From NCBI RefSeq assembly GCF_965638725.1, contig NC_134950.1, positions 135,151,636-135,215,635 on the forward strand: 64,000 bases of DNA. The letters are read 5' to 3'. The first letter of the stretch is position 1. The number at the start of each line of letters is the position of its first letter. Under the pieces are notes generated by a model that did no database searches, was not told the DNA's origin, and saw nothing but the letters and a program-made list of their open reading frames with translations. Made by a program: the position numbers and the translations under genes. Shown one piece after another: positions 28,423 to 41,453 of the stretch. Source of the stretch: Aptenodytes patagonicus. Its lineage: Eukaryota > Chordata > Aves > Sphenisciformes > Spheniscidae.

Positions 28423-31400
28423 TTCCCTTTGATATCCATGCTGTATTATAAAATTAATCTTTTGTAGCAATTAATTAGAGTAGTTATGAGGAAAGTCATG
28501 CAGTCTGAGACTCACATTTATTGCTCAGTGTGGCCTTGTTTGTTTAGTCAGATTCCCTTAAGCCATTAATAGAGCTTTATGTTAATTTCCTTAATGCTTC
28601 TGATCAGCATGTTCAGAGTCACAACTCCACTAGGGCTTCACAGATTATCCCAACATATAGTACAAGTAAACAATAGATGCTACTTCTCTCTGCATGTCAA
28701 TCTCCCTGGATACCCTAATGAGATTACATCTATGCCAGTCAAAAATGTTAGAGATAAGTAAATGAAACTCCTTGGGCTGTGACTGAACTTTCTGACACAT
28801 TCAGCCTGGAAGAGGTTAAAAATAAAAAGCTGCCTGGGTTTGTTGCTGAAGCTGCGAATAAGTGAAGAAAGCAAGTACATTCTTTAGCTAGATTTCTCCA
28901 AAGGTATGTCTCTGGAAATGCTTGAAAAGCTCGGTAAAGCACAGTCCCAATTTTCTTGAAAGGAAGTTAGCTAAGAGTAAATCTTGAAAATGCCAGGCCA
29001 AAACACTGAACTGGAATTTATTCAAATGCCTTTCATGTCTAATGCATAAAGCCTGGTTATTCCATCAAAGTCGCTTTGAATCAACCCTAGGTGCTTAAAC
29101 ATGTGAAAAACCCTAAGCTCATGTAGGAGATTTTGAGCTTATGTATGTAACTTAACAACCGGCCCAAATCTCCCATTGGTCTCAGATTCCAGCAGTGATA
29201 TGGAAACAGCCAGGCACTTGTCTCAGGATGTCAGAGAATGATAACTACATTTGTTACACTTTCCTAAAGAAGTCAGCCAATGGAAAAATTAAACACTACT
29301 GTGCTAAAAATAAATTATTGCACCCCTTAAAAACAATCAAACAAACAGAAACCCCCAGTCCAAAATGAGTGGCAATCACTACACTGTGGCTGCTTAATGC
29401 ACTTGGTTATGTATGTTTTCTTCTTCAGACTCTAGAGCAGCTACTCACAGCTGCAGAACTGGAGTAATGATCCTCAAGTCCTTCATTTCTGCAACTGTGA
29501 CTGGTAAAAAAGGGAGTCTGAGGCTGTTTCAAAAAGCCAGGAAGCCCTTGGAACAGCATGTAAATGGCAGCTTGAAGGCTGCAAATCTCACGTACAGAGA
29601 GACCAGGTGTTCCATTCCACGGAGGCAGAAGCTCCCAGTGCAGACAAGGGATCTGACCAGGGCAGTCCAAGCCCTCTGAGCTGCTTCAGGTACAGGACCA
29701 TGGACCCCAGCATGGGCTAATTGACTTTCTCATCCAAGCATTTAGCCACTGGATCTGTATGTGTCTCTCCCCATCTCCTCAAAACCTGCAAGTCACCCAC
29801 AGTTGAACAATCTCAGTGTCCACTGATGTATTTGTCACAGATAGTTTAAACTTGGGCATGTCAGCATTACTTGTGAGAAGAGGTTTGATCCTTAAATCTC
29901 TCTTCTTTGCTGAGCAGAGGACTAGCTCTTTTAACAGTCTTTTGTTTTGGCCCTGATTAGCAAAAGCAATCATAAGTCAGTGTCTCCATTTACATGCTGG
30001 CTTCTCTTATTATTATTTACAATGGTGGGTGGGGTTTTTTCCATCTTGAAAAATGATTTTTACAGCCTCATTTAATTTTTCTTCCTTTTTTTTCCCCAAA
30101 CCTGAGCTTCCTACTTATGGTCAAACCTTATATTCTGCACATATATATGTTCACTGTAGTTTAAAGGCACTGCCTTTCCATCAACTTTTTGGAAGAGGCT
30201 GCACTAAAGAAAAGCTGTGGGATGCAGATGAGTAGCTCACTGAACTCTGAGATCTTTGCTCTAGAGATGACCCTACAGAAAAAAGATGAGACATATATTG
30301 TGAGAGAAATGGATATGTGCACGTCAGTGGTATATCAGTTTCCTATCAATATTAAGCCTCTAACTGCCAAGATCAATAACAGCTGCAGGGTTATAGTTGT
30401 CACATAGTCTCTCAAACATACCAGCTAATAATGATTTTTGCTTTGTGTTTTTTATGTCTAGCGGATGACAAATCTCTACTTTCATCTTTAATATTTTCAA
30501 TATTGAAATTCATATATGCTCTCATGATCAGATGTCAGGGCCATGAGTAAGCTTATCCCCTAGCTTAACAGACAATAAACACACCACAAAGATCCTACAC
30601 TCTTTCCAAAATGTAGTTCTGTAATGTTGAGTTAATGTGGAGTCAGAGACTCTTCAGTAATGGAACTGGTCAATAGCTTTTGCTTTGAGGAACTGTCTGC
30701 CAGCAACCAAAGCAATACTGCAACAGCTCAGCATGATACTTAAATGGGAGGAGTTGTTCTCTATTGTATTGTTTCTTCTACCTTAAAGAATAGGTGGTAA
30801 ATTGTCACTGCCTACAGATCCTCAGGAATATGACAGTATCTGATTGAATCACCTGCTTAAGAATCCTTCTCTCCTATGTTTTTCCATCAGGAGATGTTGA
30901 TTCTCACCATCTCACAGACAAGTGAAACAATTGCATTTTCTGTTGAAGTTGTAGCTTTGTTGTAGTTGCAAAGACACAGAAGTGGGCAGGGTCTGAGCAA
31001 AAGCATAATATATTTTATGAGACTACTCACTGTTGTAGGAAAAAATTTATACACTTTTAGGCACATGATTTTTTAAATATGAAGTTTAACTGGATAATTG
31101 CCATTGTTGGACTGCCCGAGAGAAAAAGTAATTAGTCCCATTGGAAAAGGGATGGATTACAAAGCTTCGAGTTTTTCAGCTGTAGAAACTTGGACTATTC
31201 ACCCAGGAAATTGTAAGTGCTATATGGTTTTTGCTTTTTAGGTGTACTATTCCTTGAAGGCTAGGTACGGGAACATGGAGTTGCAGTGCACCCTGATGGA
31301 GAAGTGACAAGGGTTTTTGTAGTGCCCCCAAAGCAGAAAAGGAAATTAATTTTACGTATTTCTTTCCTGTCTCTTCTCTCATTCTGATAATAGTGCGGCT

Positions 31401-34400
31401 GTGAGGGCTCTATTCATTCACTGTGTACAGTCTACATTATTACAGGAGCTTGAGAAATAGCCCCACACAGTAAGATCCCTTTGCCAAATTATTACCCTCA
31501 ATGTCAACTGCTACACAGTGGAGAATATAAGACTTTATTCTGCTGTGTCCTACCATGAAGGAAGGGCACAGATTTTGTTTAACTTAATCACACTAAAGTT
31601 TGGATTTTAAAATGAGCATTTTTTTTAGAGAGTAACACTTTAATATGCACAGTATATAACTGATGAACACACGGTAGAAGCAAAGATACTTGCTTTTATT
31701 GTTTCAATTAATAAATATATTATAGGAAAACAGACATGATCACCCCCAAAAGTGGGCAAGTTCTTAAAAAATAAAGAGCTCAATTTTTAATGCAATCCCC
31801 CTTTCTCCTTCTCTTATCTCAGTTTTTGTGAAAACCAAAGCTTATCAGGAATGTCTGTAAGAGATTGTTTTTGCTTGGTTTCAAAAGTGTTTTTCTTTGT
31901 TGGCATTCAATGGTTTTACAAGAGACAATAATGAAAGCAAATAAAACTGTAACCATCCCCAGCGGGGCAGAAGTCAAACGAGAGAAAGCTGATGTCTTTG
32001 AGCTGACTGAGTCACAATAGACAGGTCTTAACAGAGTAAGGCATTCCAGAGACTGCGTTAGGGACTGTCAAACCTACCTCACTAACACCAATTAACCGGG
32101 AGATAGGGGGATCTTAGAGTTTGGATCAAAGCCTTTCTTGTCCAGATGAAAGATCACATCAGCTTTGAAAGAAAGCTCCAGATGTCTATGGTAAAAAAAA
32201 TAATCCCTCTTTCATTCAACTTGTTTTTCAGCGAATTTTGAATTACTTTGTCAAGAAGAACAAAATAACATCCCAGCTGGAGAATGTGTCAGATGTTTCA
32301 TTTAAAAACAATATGAAGTCAGGAAGGTGGTAGCCAACTTAGAGGGACTGTTTGATCCTCTCCCAAGATTCCATTGCTTTTGAGACAGAGCAATATTAAA
32401 TCATTCGCTCTAATCAGTTCTCCATTTAAGAACAAGCAATCTTTACAAAAAACCAAAAAACCCCCAACTAACTACATTCTCCTCTTTCATACAAGGATGT
32501 CATGGCATCAGCATGTAGTGCATGATACAGCAAACCACATCCAGGAATAGTGACCTCACTGTGCCGTAACTTACTAAAAAGGTTACAGTGGTTATCAACC
32601 AAGTTGGCTTAATAGCGTTCCATAAAAAGTTATGTGAATAGTAAATTCAAATATATTTGATGCGTTAGTGGATCAGAAAAACTTACCGGAAAAACAGTAT
32701 CTGACACTATGTTCATTGCCTCATCCATTTTAGAGAGCATATAGATGAGCTGATAGCTTTAGAGATTAATACACGCAAGTGCTTCATTGCTAGCAAGGAA
32801 CAGACATATTAGGAAACATAAAAGAAAGGCAGTCAAACATACTACAGACTTTGCTTTGGGGACAGAAAGTGCACACTTAGTGGGCATTTTGCCAGGGTAA
32901 GGCTGTAATATGGACTCATCCTTTGTTTACTTGTCGCAATTCCTTGCACACGCTTGTGTTTTAATTCTGAGTGAGAACACAGTCAAGGGACATGTGAGTT
33001 TCTTTGTTATACAAGTGGATCAACAGTCTCGAGGTATTTTAGCATTTGTTGGGAGGGATTTTCCGGCAAGTTTTCGCAGAGCACTTAAAAAAGCAAGAAG
33101 TCAAGATGAAATGGTTGGAGCAAACAAAATGGATCTAAGCCTCGGCATTGAAATAAGAAGGTTTTGTAGCTTAGGAAAAAGTACCCAACAGCTGTAGTCT
33201 GCTAGTTCAGGAATGAATTCTGCTGTGCTGTACCAACTAGTGTGTTCAGAAATAGTTTTGCCTCTGCCTGCTACGACTCTGGGCATTATTTAGACTCCCT
33301 ATAGAAATAGATTTACCACAAAGATGGGTTTATACCAAAGCCAAAGAACAAAGTACTCCAAGTTTTGGCGAAGTATGGATTGAATTCAGAAGTGCTTTTC
33401 TCAGCTTCTTCTCTCTGAGAGGAACAGGAGGACGGTGTTCCCTCTTAGACTTAGAATTCACCTGTGTGCAGTAATCTTGTTTGGACGGAGATCGGTATTC
33501 AAAGGCATATGCCAAAAACTGCAGAGTGGAAAACACACAATGGCTTGAAATATAAGACCTAAATTTATGGTTCCTTTGAGCTGTGTGAGCATTAAATATT
33601 TGGATCAGAAATGTGCAGTACAAAATCCTGATTTTCAGATTATTTTGAAAGGAAACAAGCTTTCAGGTACTGTGAACACTTGTTTATATGGTGTTACTGC
33701 TGCTTGGTTTTGCCTCGATTTAAAATTACAGAAGCAGAAGGAAAAATATTCCACCCTCTTAAATACCAATAAAATGCACGAAATATCTTATAAATAAAAA
33801 AGTCCATAAAATAACAGACTTGGAAATATTCATATAAATATTCTGCTGTAAACAAACCAGTTGACTGAGCAAAATAAATTTATAAATTTAGGGGAGAACA
33901 ACAGCAGAAAACAATGAGCATTCATTCCCTTTGGAAACCAAAGTGGATAAATAGGTTTAGTCATCTCTGTCCCAAGAGAGTCTCAAAGCGTGCATTTTTT
34001 TCAATGTAAAGTGCAAAGAATTGCATTGCATTTTGAATTCCATTTTAAAACTAATTAGAGGTTTGATTGTGCCACTTTCTCTGTGTTGGAATGCACTTCA
34101 ATATGTACTCAGCTTAAGGCATGTGCTCAAGAAGAACTACTCAAGCACTTAACATCATTAACTATGATTTTATGTGCTTTGCTGGATCTGGGCCGAAATG
34201 TATAGAGCATATTACTCATCTTGCAAGTGAATGACAAAAATTAATGTCATCTAGGCAATTAATGAAATGGATTTACTCCAGATCTACGTTGCTATATCTC
34301 AGAGCAGCCTCCTTCTCGTTTAATTTAAATGTTCAGGTTATTTAAGTCAGATGTGCAGGGTTATATGGAAGATTTCAGATTCTGTTTACAGAGGCACCAA

Positions 34401-37400
34401 AATAGAATCATAAAAATATATTTATTTGTTATCCCCAGATTAACTAATGGGGATATTTAAAACCTGTTTTGATATTCTTTCCTGTCCACACTGTATTTTT
34501 GTTTGTTACTATATTTTAGGTTAATGTCATTTGCAATAATTGTTTGCTAAGTATTTTGATTGCAAGCAAAGAGCTAAAGAGCAAGTGACAATTCTGATCC
34601 CAGTTTACCAGTAAGGCTTCCTATCTTCATATATTTCCCCATCATGTGCCTAAAAAGCTCTCTTAAATAAACATCTCATGCCCCCATGTGGTTAAATTGA
34701 GAGACTGCTGAATAAATCCTTTGGAGTTGCTTTTCTGTTTCTTTTTATTTGCATACAGCATTGTGTGCCCAAAGGAAGAATGATAACCAAACTGCATAAT
34801 AGCTTAATTTAGATTTATTACCAATAATGAAGGTCTGCACATAAGTAAAATCTAGAAAATGCTGAGCTGTTTTAGTCACTACCATGGCCTAACCTAGGAT
34901 AGAGTGCACAAAAAATCTGACAAAAAATGCTTCACGTGAAATAGCAGTATGTATTGCATTGACCAGTGCTTAGGAGGGCACTAGCTAAAATCCACTTGTT
35001 AATGTCTAGGCATCTTAGGTTTTTAGGTATAGTTTAATTAGAAATACACCCTGATAATACAAATTTATGATCTAAATCAGTAGATTTATTGTCAAGGAGG
35101 TGGGGGGTGGGTTTTTTTCCTAAACAAATGTCCTATCTTAGGAGTCTTGGCAAAGCAGATATATCAAGATAGATATTTTAGCATATTTATTCACATCCCA
35201 GACTGAAGAATAAGACAGAATGATTATCATGCATCACACCCAGCATCTTGTTGTTTACAATGAAAAGAAACAAAAAATCCCCACGTGACTGATTCTATGA
35301 CTCTGCAATGGTATTTTTCTGGATTAGAATTGGAGATAACTCAGTATTCATAATAAAACGCCTTTCCAATAATTTGTGTTCATCTAAAACTGCAGTCCTG
35401 CAGACATGTCTATTATACACCCATTAATCTGCATGTGGAGACAGAGGTTCAGTTCCTCTTGGCCACAGACATACTTTTTTGACCTACAGTGAAATCACTG
35501 AAAGTTGTACTGAAAGATGTTAGTAGAGACACCGAGTTTTTCTAAATGCCGAGGTCAGTCACTTCCAAAATCAAAAGCTTCTGCGCATTCCATACCTCTC
35601 TGTTCAAACACTTTTAACTCTCCTAAGCAGCTTCCCAGCGCGGCTGCCGTTTGTGATGCCCCCGCTCTCAGCGCTCGGGGTACAATGGGTAGGTTGTCCA
35701 ACTGAGCTGATTGTTAGACACGAGTTATTTCTTGATTTGCACTAAATAATTGGCACAGCTACCTGTGGAGCAGAATATAGCTGTGACGCTACAGCAGCCT
35801 AGCACATGGCACCTAAATTAGCTACCTACCGTGCTCATCCCCTTTTGCTGCGATTACCTCCCTGCCACACTCACAACTAATTAAATTAATGGTTACGTCC
35901 ATCTGTTCTGAACCAAAATTTGTGGCACGGCGTTAGTGTGGGATCAAGCCCAAGACCTGCCTCTTGCTCAGGCCTGGCGCCTGCCTGTGGTGTACCATGC
36001 TGACCTCCCCTCAGCCTTCCATTACGGCGACATCCTGTGCGAGAGGCTGGTGAGGTTAACTTTGAGAAATTAATATACAGCAGGGAGCAAGAAAGAGAAA
36101 AGAAAATATGTGACAGTGGGAGTCATACGGCTGTTTGTCATACAGAGATGTGAAACTGGTAGTCATTATGCCCTCCTGTGTCTGGACAAATAGTTGCTAA
36201 ATTAAGCAGTCTTTAAACAGACAAAAAGAGGCAGAAAAGGAGCTTCCCTCCTCTGCCTCCAGCCTCTGGCATCCCGCTCCAAAGAACGATTTTAATTTTT
36301 TCTACAAAAACAAATGCAAGAGTATAGGGAACTATATGATAGAACTAGGTGACTGTTATCAATATCTCCAGTGTTGTACTGTTGTAAATAGAAAAATAAA
36401 CAACTCACTACTGTAAAAAATTACAGGGCTGTACATCCACCAGGGGATTGTGGTGATACCATAAACTATAAGAGCAAAGCTCAAGTGGCCTTATACAGTC
36501 ACCACAATCTAGCGATGGAATTATAACCCTTTAACTCAAAATTTACTTAGTTCTTACACTTTTCAGAGCAAGGAACTGAGCTTTGGATCAACGCCCTGCA
36601 CAGACTGTCCAGGTTTGCTCTTCTCCTCCTGCTCTTTCTGCCTCTTACTCTCTTCCTTCACAGGCACCGCACACAGCTCTCATCGCTCCTAGCACTTCCC
36701 TTACCATGCAGCAACTGCCACCAGAGCTCCTTTGCTACTGGGACGAGAACTCCTTGATTTTGTCTCTCAGAAAATCTATGCAGGGTTCAGGGAACTGAGT
36801 AGCACGCGAACTGACTTGGTATCTGATAAGGATTTTGAGGAACAGTGTGGTATTAAAACTTCCTCCAGTATATGTTTATCTGATGCCCAAGCCTGTACAT
36901 CAAGAATTAAAAAGTGATTCTTCCAGGCCATTGCCAGCCCATCCCAGAAATGTTGGGCACTACCGGTAACTCCTAGCAGGATCAATAAATGTTCTTTATT
37001 CATAAATTAGGGGGACACTGTGCAACGGTTTTGAAGTGTTCTCTTTCAAAACAAAAGCGAGGTTGTACACAGCTGTTTCAGTATATGTGGGCCCTAAATC
37101 AGCACAGCAATTAAACATGAGTAATCCCATTTTTTTTCCTCTAGATCCTTTCACTTGAAAATGGCATGTTCCATCCTGTATTCTGGTGATAGATTTGTCC
37201 TCTCAGTGCTTTTTTTTTTTTACTTCTTAATGGGCTTTCCCCATTCAACTGCCCTGAGATACCACAGAGGAGCTGCAGAACAGCCAGTGCATGGACTCCA
37301 GTACTCACTTGCACCTTACCATTCCCAGCCTTTCCATTAGAAACCTTCTGATCCCATGGTCACACCATAGGGATCATATCTTCACAAGAATCCGTCCTCT

Positions 37401-37837
37401 ATATTTCAGGTGAACAGGGATGCACAGACAATTTAAAAAAAAATAAATTGAGAGGGAGGGAGAGTAGTGGGGAAGAGTGACTCTTTTTGCACAAGACCAT
37501 AAAAATTTAAGTGCTAAAGCAGCCAAGCTGTCCAGCTAGCCTAGCATGCTATCTCAAGCAATATCCAGTACCACGTTTCAAAGAAAGCTGCACAAAATCC
37601 ACAATAATCGGACAAGTGCCTGCGTGGTTAATATTGCCTGTTTTCAGTCTCTTCCCAAGCCCTACTTCAATCAGCTGAGAAGCCCTTGACCCTCTCCCCG
37701 GGAGGTGGCCCTGGCAGGAGGCTTGCTCAATGGCTTCCTGGCTCCTGGCAGGTCCTCATTTCTTTCCCAGGTGTGATGACAGCAGAGAAGTCTGTCAAGC
37801 CTTTTTCTGGCTCCAGCTTATTTGGTAAACAGCAATG

Positions 37838-37874
37838 GGAGCTGGCAGGAGCTGGCAGGCCTCTGGAGCTGGCA
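37838..37874 (+). repeat. Short GGAGCTGGCA repeat
   Basis: The 10-mer GGAGCTGGCA occurs at 37838-37847, immediately again at 37848-37857, and once more at 37865-37874 after a 7-base spacer. It is probably a small local duplication with no apparent function. Confidence 0.7.
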
Positions 37875-40800
37875 AGGAGCAGCAGGCTGCCTCTCGGTGG
37901 CCCAGTTTGCCAGAGGTGAGCACAGCCCTGATCCTGACGCAGGAAGATGTGTGCCTGAAACGAGGCAGAAGTCCACCCCACCCCTCCCTATGCTCATGGT
38001 GGTGGGATGGGGACCTTTTGAGCTAGGATCGTCAATTATTATTTCTATGCAAGCAACAAAAATAACTCCCAGTTGTGGACCATGGCCCTAGTGTGTTGGC
38101 TGTGCTGCTTCACATTCCCTGTCACTTTTCCACAATGTAAAGAGATGTTACAGGCCTCATGGCTAACACTCAGCTCAAGGTTAAGTGATGGCACAGTCAG
38201 GTCCTTCACCACCATATGCAAAGTTCAGTACTTCCCAGTGAAATGCTACTTCCCATTCCAGGATACTGTCTAATGTCACTGTCATAAAACAGCAAGGATG
38301 AAAAGAACATATTTTTCTCTCCCCTCTTCCCTTTAAAAAGCTACATTAAGGAAAAAATGAGAGAGAGAAGTTTTATTTCAAATAAGCTGGACCTGCTTCT
38401 CCAGCTTTGTCAGTAAAATGCTTGCAGCCTCTTTCTCCCTCCAAGAAACATAGATATTTTCTTTTAATTTTTTTCCTCTCCTAAATTGCTTACATTTTTT
38501 CCTAAAGTGAAAATCAGACCCTGCAACCCACAATTCAGCTAATAAATAGGGTAATCTTCACGGTCCTCAGTGTTTGTATACAAGGCATAAGGGAACTATT
38601 AAATGAGCACAATATTTCTAGAAAAACATTCTGAAAAAGGGGAGAACAAGGAATGAAGGCATCTATATCCATAACTAACACAGGTTCCAAGCTGAAAAAG
38701 GGAAGGGAGAACATGGAATAAAGAATCTATTAAGAGTCCCTTGGTTAACAGTTAACTTGAATAAAAGCTGGTAATGATTTTTTAAAGTCCTGAAAGAGTT
38801 TTTAAGACATAATTTAATGTTGTATTTTTTTTCTCATGCACTCTCCATTGCTGCTTGTGGACCCTAGATTTAATCAGATTTCTCATTCTTCTAAGACTTT
38901 ATGAAGTCTTTCTTGATTTGCAGCCAACCAAAGCACTTTTAATAATGTATGGTAAAAGGGTTTAATTTTTAATAGACAAGAATGGGCTAGAGCTGCTACA
39001 CACTGTAGTAGATTGCTAAGTACAGTATTATACTCTGCAGAGCAGTTAGTACAAAAGAAGAATGTATTTATATCCCAAATGTTATTGAAAACATGTTTAT
39101 TTTATTACTAACACGAATGTATAATTGAAGAACCTGTCTAATCCGGAATTATTGTTCACACCTTATTTACCGAGAAGATAGTCATTTTCAGCTTGTTGCC
39201 ATAATAACTCAAGGCTCTTGTTGTTTTCTGTCTCTCATGCTGTTCTGCTGCTCCAAAAGCTCAAAGAAAAAAAACCAAACCTATTAAAATGTGAAGTTAC
39301 ACATTCATATCCTGGATTTAGCTAATCAAGGGGGAAAATATCTTCTAACACTGGAGACTGATTCATAGGGGTTAACCTTAAAATATGATTATTTGTACCT
39401 TGATATTTGCATGCATTTGTCCTTTTTTTACTACTACCCAGCTAACAGGAAAGCCCAAAGCTACATGTAGATGAAAATCTGGTTTAAAACTGAAGGTCTG
39501 ATTCTGCAAATCAGAGGGGGCTGTTTCACAAAGGTGGTTTTTCCTTACCAAGCTATAGTACACAAAAAAGGGGGCTTTCATAATAGAGTAAATTCCCCTA
39601 TTCTTCTGCAAAATCCCAAAAGCTGAGCTAATGCCTCATTAATAAAGATAGAAATTATCGCTATGCCCACAGTAATTGTACAGATGTTGAGGTTTTATAC
39701 CTGTGGTATTTCAGCAGAGTCATTTCTGATTTAGGATTGGTTTCCTAAAGAAATGAAGCAAATCTGTTTCTCTGTGCATAAGTGTGTGCCTGTCAGTCAC
39801 CCTTGATAACTTTCAAGTCTAGAAGCCAAGTTCAGTTGAATTTGGCAGGCAGAAGTCTCGCTGAAATTCCACTTCATGATAACAGGCATGGCAAGAGAGG
39901 ATAGACACGCTGCTCACGCAGGGATCCTACAGTAAGGTTAATCCTTACTGGACCTCAGAGAATAGACACTGTCATTTACTCTTCAATCACAAAGTCATGG
40001 GAAACCAAGCTTCACTGGTTCCCCTGATCACGGAAATATTTACTGTCACTATGAGAGGGACACTAGGCCTACATACATATACAATGTCAGGATACTGGGT
40101 GCAGTGGAGGTATGACTGTCTGCTTTGAGCCATATATATTCCGGGCAAATACACCTTAGATTGTGCACCAGAACTGAAGCACAACACAGCAAAGCCCGCA
40201 CAACACACTGCATGCCATAGGAATGGGTGAAAAATGAACAGAATTGCTTGCCAATGAAAAAAATTATACATTTTTAAATCTTCTTACTTCAAAATGAGCC
40301 ATAGAATAGGTCATATAATACATAATGGCAAAATGAATATATTATGAATGATTTATCATTATGGAAATGCACATATGCTTATTGGTGGCATGAGTCATAT
40401 AACATGCAATTTTCACACAATATGTTGTTAATAATGAATAAGGATTTATCAGTATATTCTTATATAAAGAAAGAGAAATATTAAAACGTGTTCTTTCACT
40501 GGAATCAAATAACTTACTGTGGATTGAGTTGCTTATGAAATTGAGCTACTCTTGCCATTACTACTAATTACGTTTTAATGTCAAATTTTTAAAGTAGATA
40601 TACATCAAGTCACTGCAGTAACTCATCACAGATCAGATCCACCTTACTGTTGTACCACTAAGCCAAAATAAATGCTCTTTCCTGTGCCTGCCTACACTAA
40701 ATGAAAAGAAAAAAAGCAGCAAGCGCTACCTTGTCCTAGTTTGTAGCATGCACCTGCAGGAAAACTTTAAATTTGGCCCTGCCTGTGAGACTTGTTTCAC

Positions 40801-41431
40801 ATGTAGATGGGAGGGCTCGCTCTTATTTAACTGGGGAATTTTCAAAACAGAAGTTCAATTATGGTCAAGTCCTCTGAATAGCTTGGCTGACAAGTGAGGT
40901 GAGATAGCAAGATAAAACAAGTGTGGGACAAGAGGCTAGGAACTCAAAAGTTGTTTTCAACAATACTCAGAGCCCCCTCCCCTCCATATGCCTTAATCAG
41001 ACCCTTTGTGGATCAAGCTGGAGCAACTCAAGAACAGACAGCCCTCTTCTCCAACGCTGTTTGTTGCCACCAACAAATATGTCTTCCCTCCGCAAATAAA
41101 TAATTTTAATAGATCATGCCAGGATGCCTCAGCTGCCTCAGTTTGAAGTCAGCTAGGCCAGCTTATGCCACTACTGAACGTGGTCTAAACACCGCAGAAT
41201 TTGCAGCCACATTGATGAACAGTGCTCACATTATCCATTCTGGTACTTGAGCGCTAGGGTCTGACAAGTCCTTCCTCAGGAAAGATAATGAACAATCATT
41301 GTAACTGCTTGACTTGAAATTTCCAAAGAGTTCCTGCTCTAGAGCCATCAAAAGCAAATTAATCCGTAAGAAAGTACAAGGGTGTACAACTCTGACTGCC
41401 TGGCATGCAAAACACCTGAAAACTTCACTTT

Positions 41432-41453
41432 ATGTTGATTAGAAAATCAACAT
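41432..41453. repeat. Perfect 9-bp inverted repeat
   Basis: ATGTTGATT at 41432-41440 and its reverse complement AATCAACAT at 41445-41453 are separated by AGAA. Pairing stops beyond the stem. It is too short for a microRNA precursor and is probably incidental. Confidence 0.75.

Noticed and set aside
35290-35306. CR1-like 'gattctatgactct' tail
   Set aside because: Only about 15 bases match and there is no upstream CR1 sequence.
35676-35710. tRNA-like motif (CAGCTCAGTTGG on the minus strand)
   Set aside because: Only the A-box-like stretch matches. No B-box, no acceptor pairing and no anticodon arm could be formed.
40621-40665. Third tRNA-SINE-like relic (TGGCTTAGTGGTACA on the minus strand)
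   Set aside because: An A-box-like motif is present, but no B-box lies at tRNA spacing.
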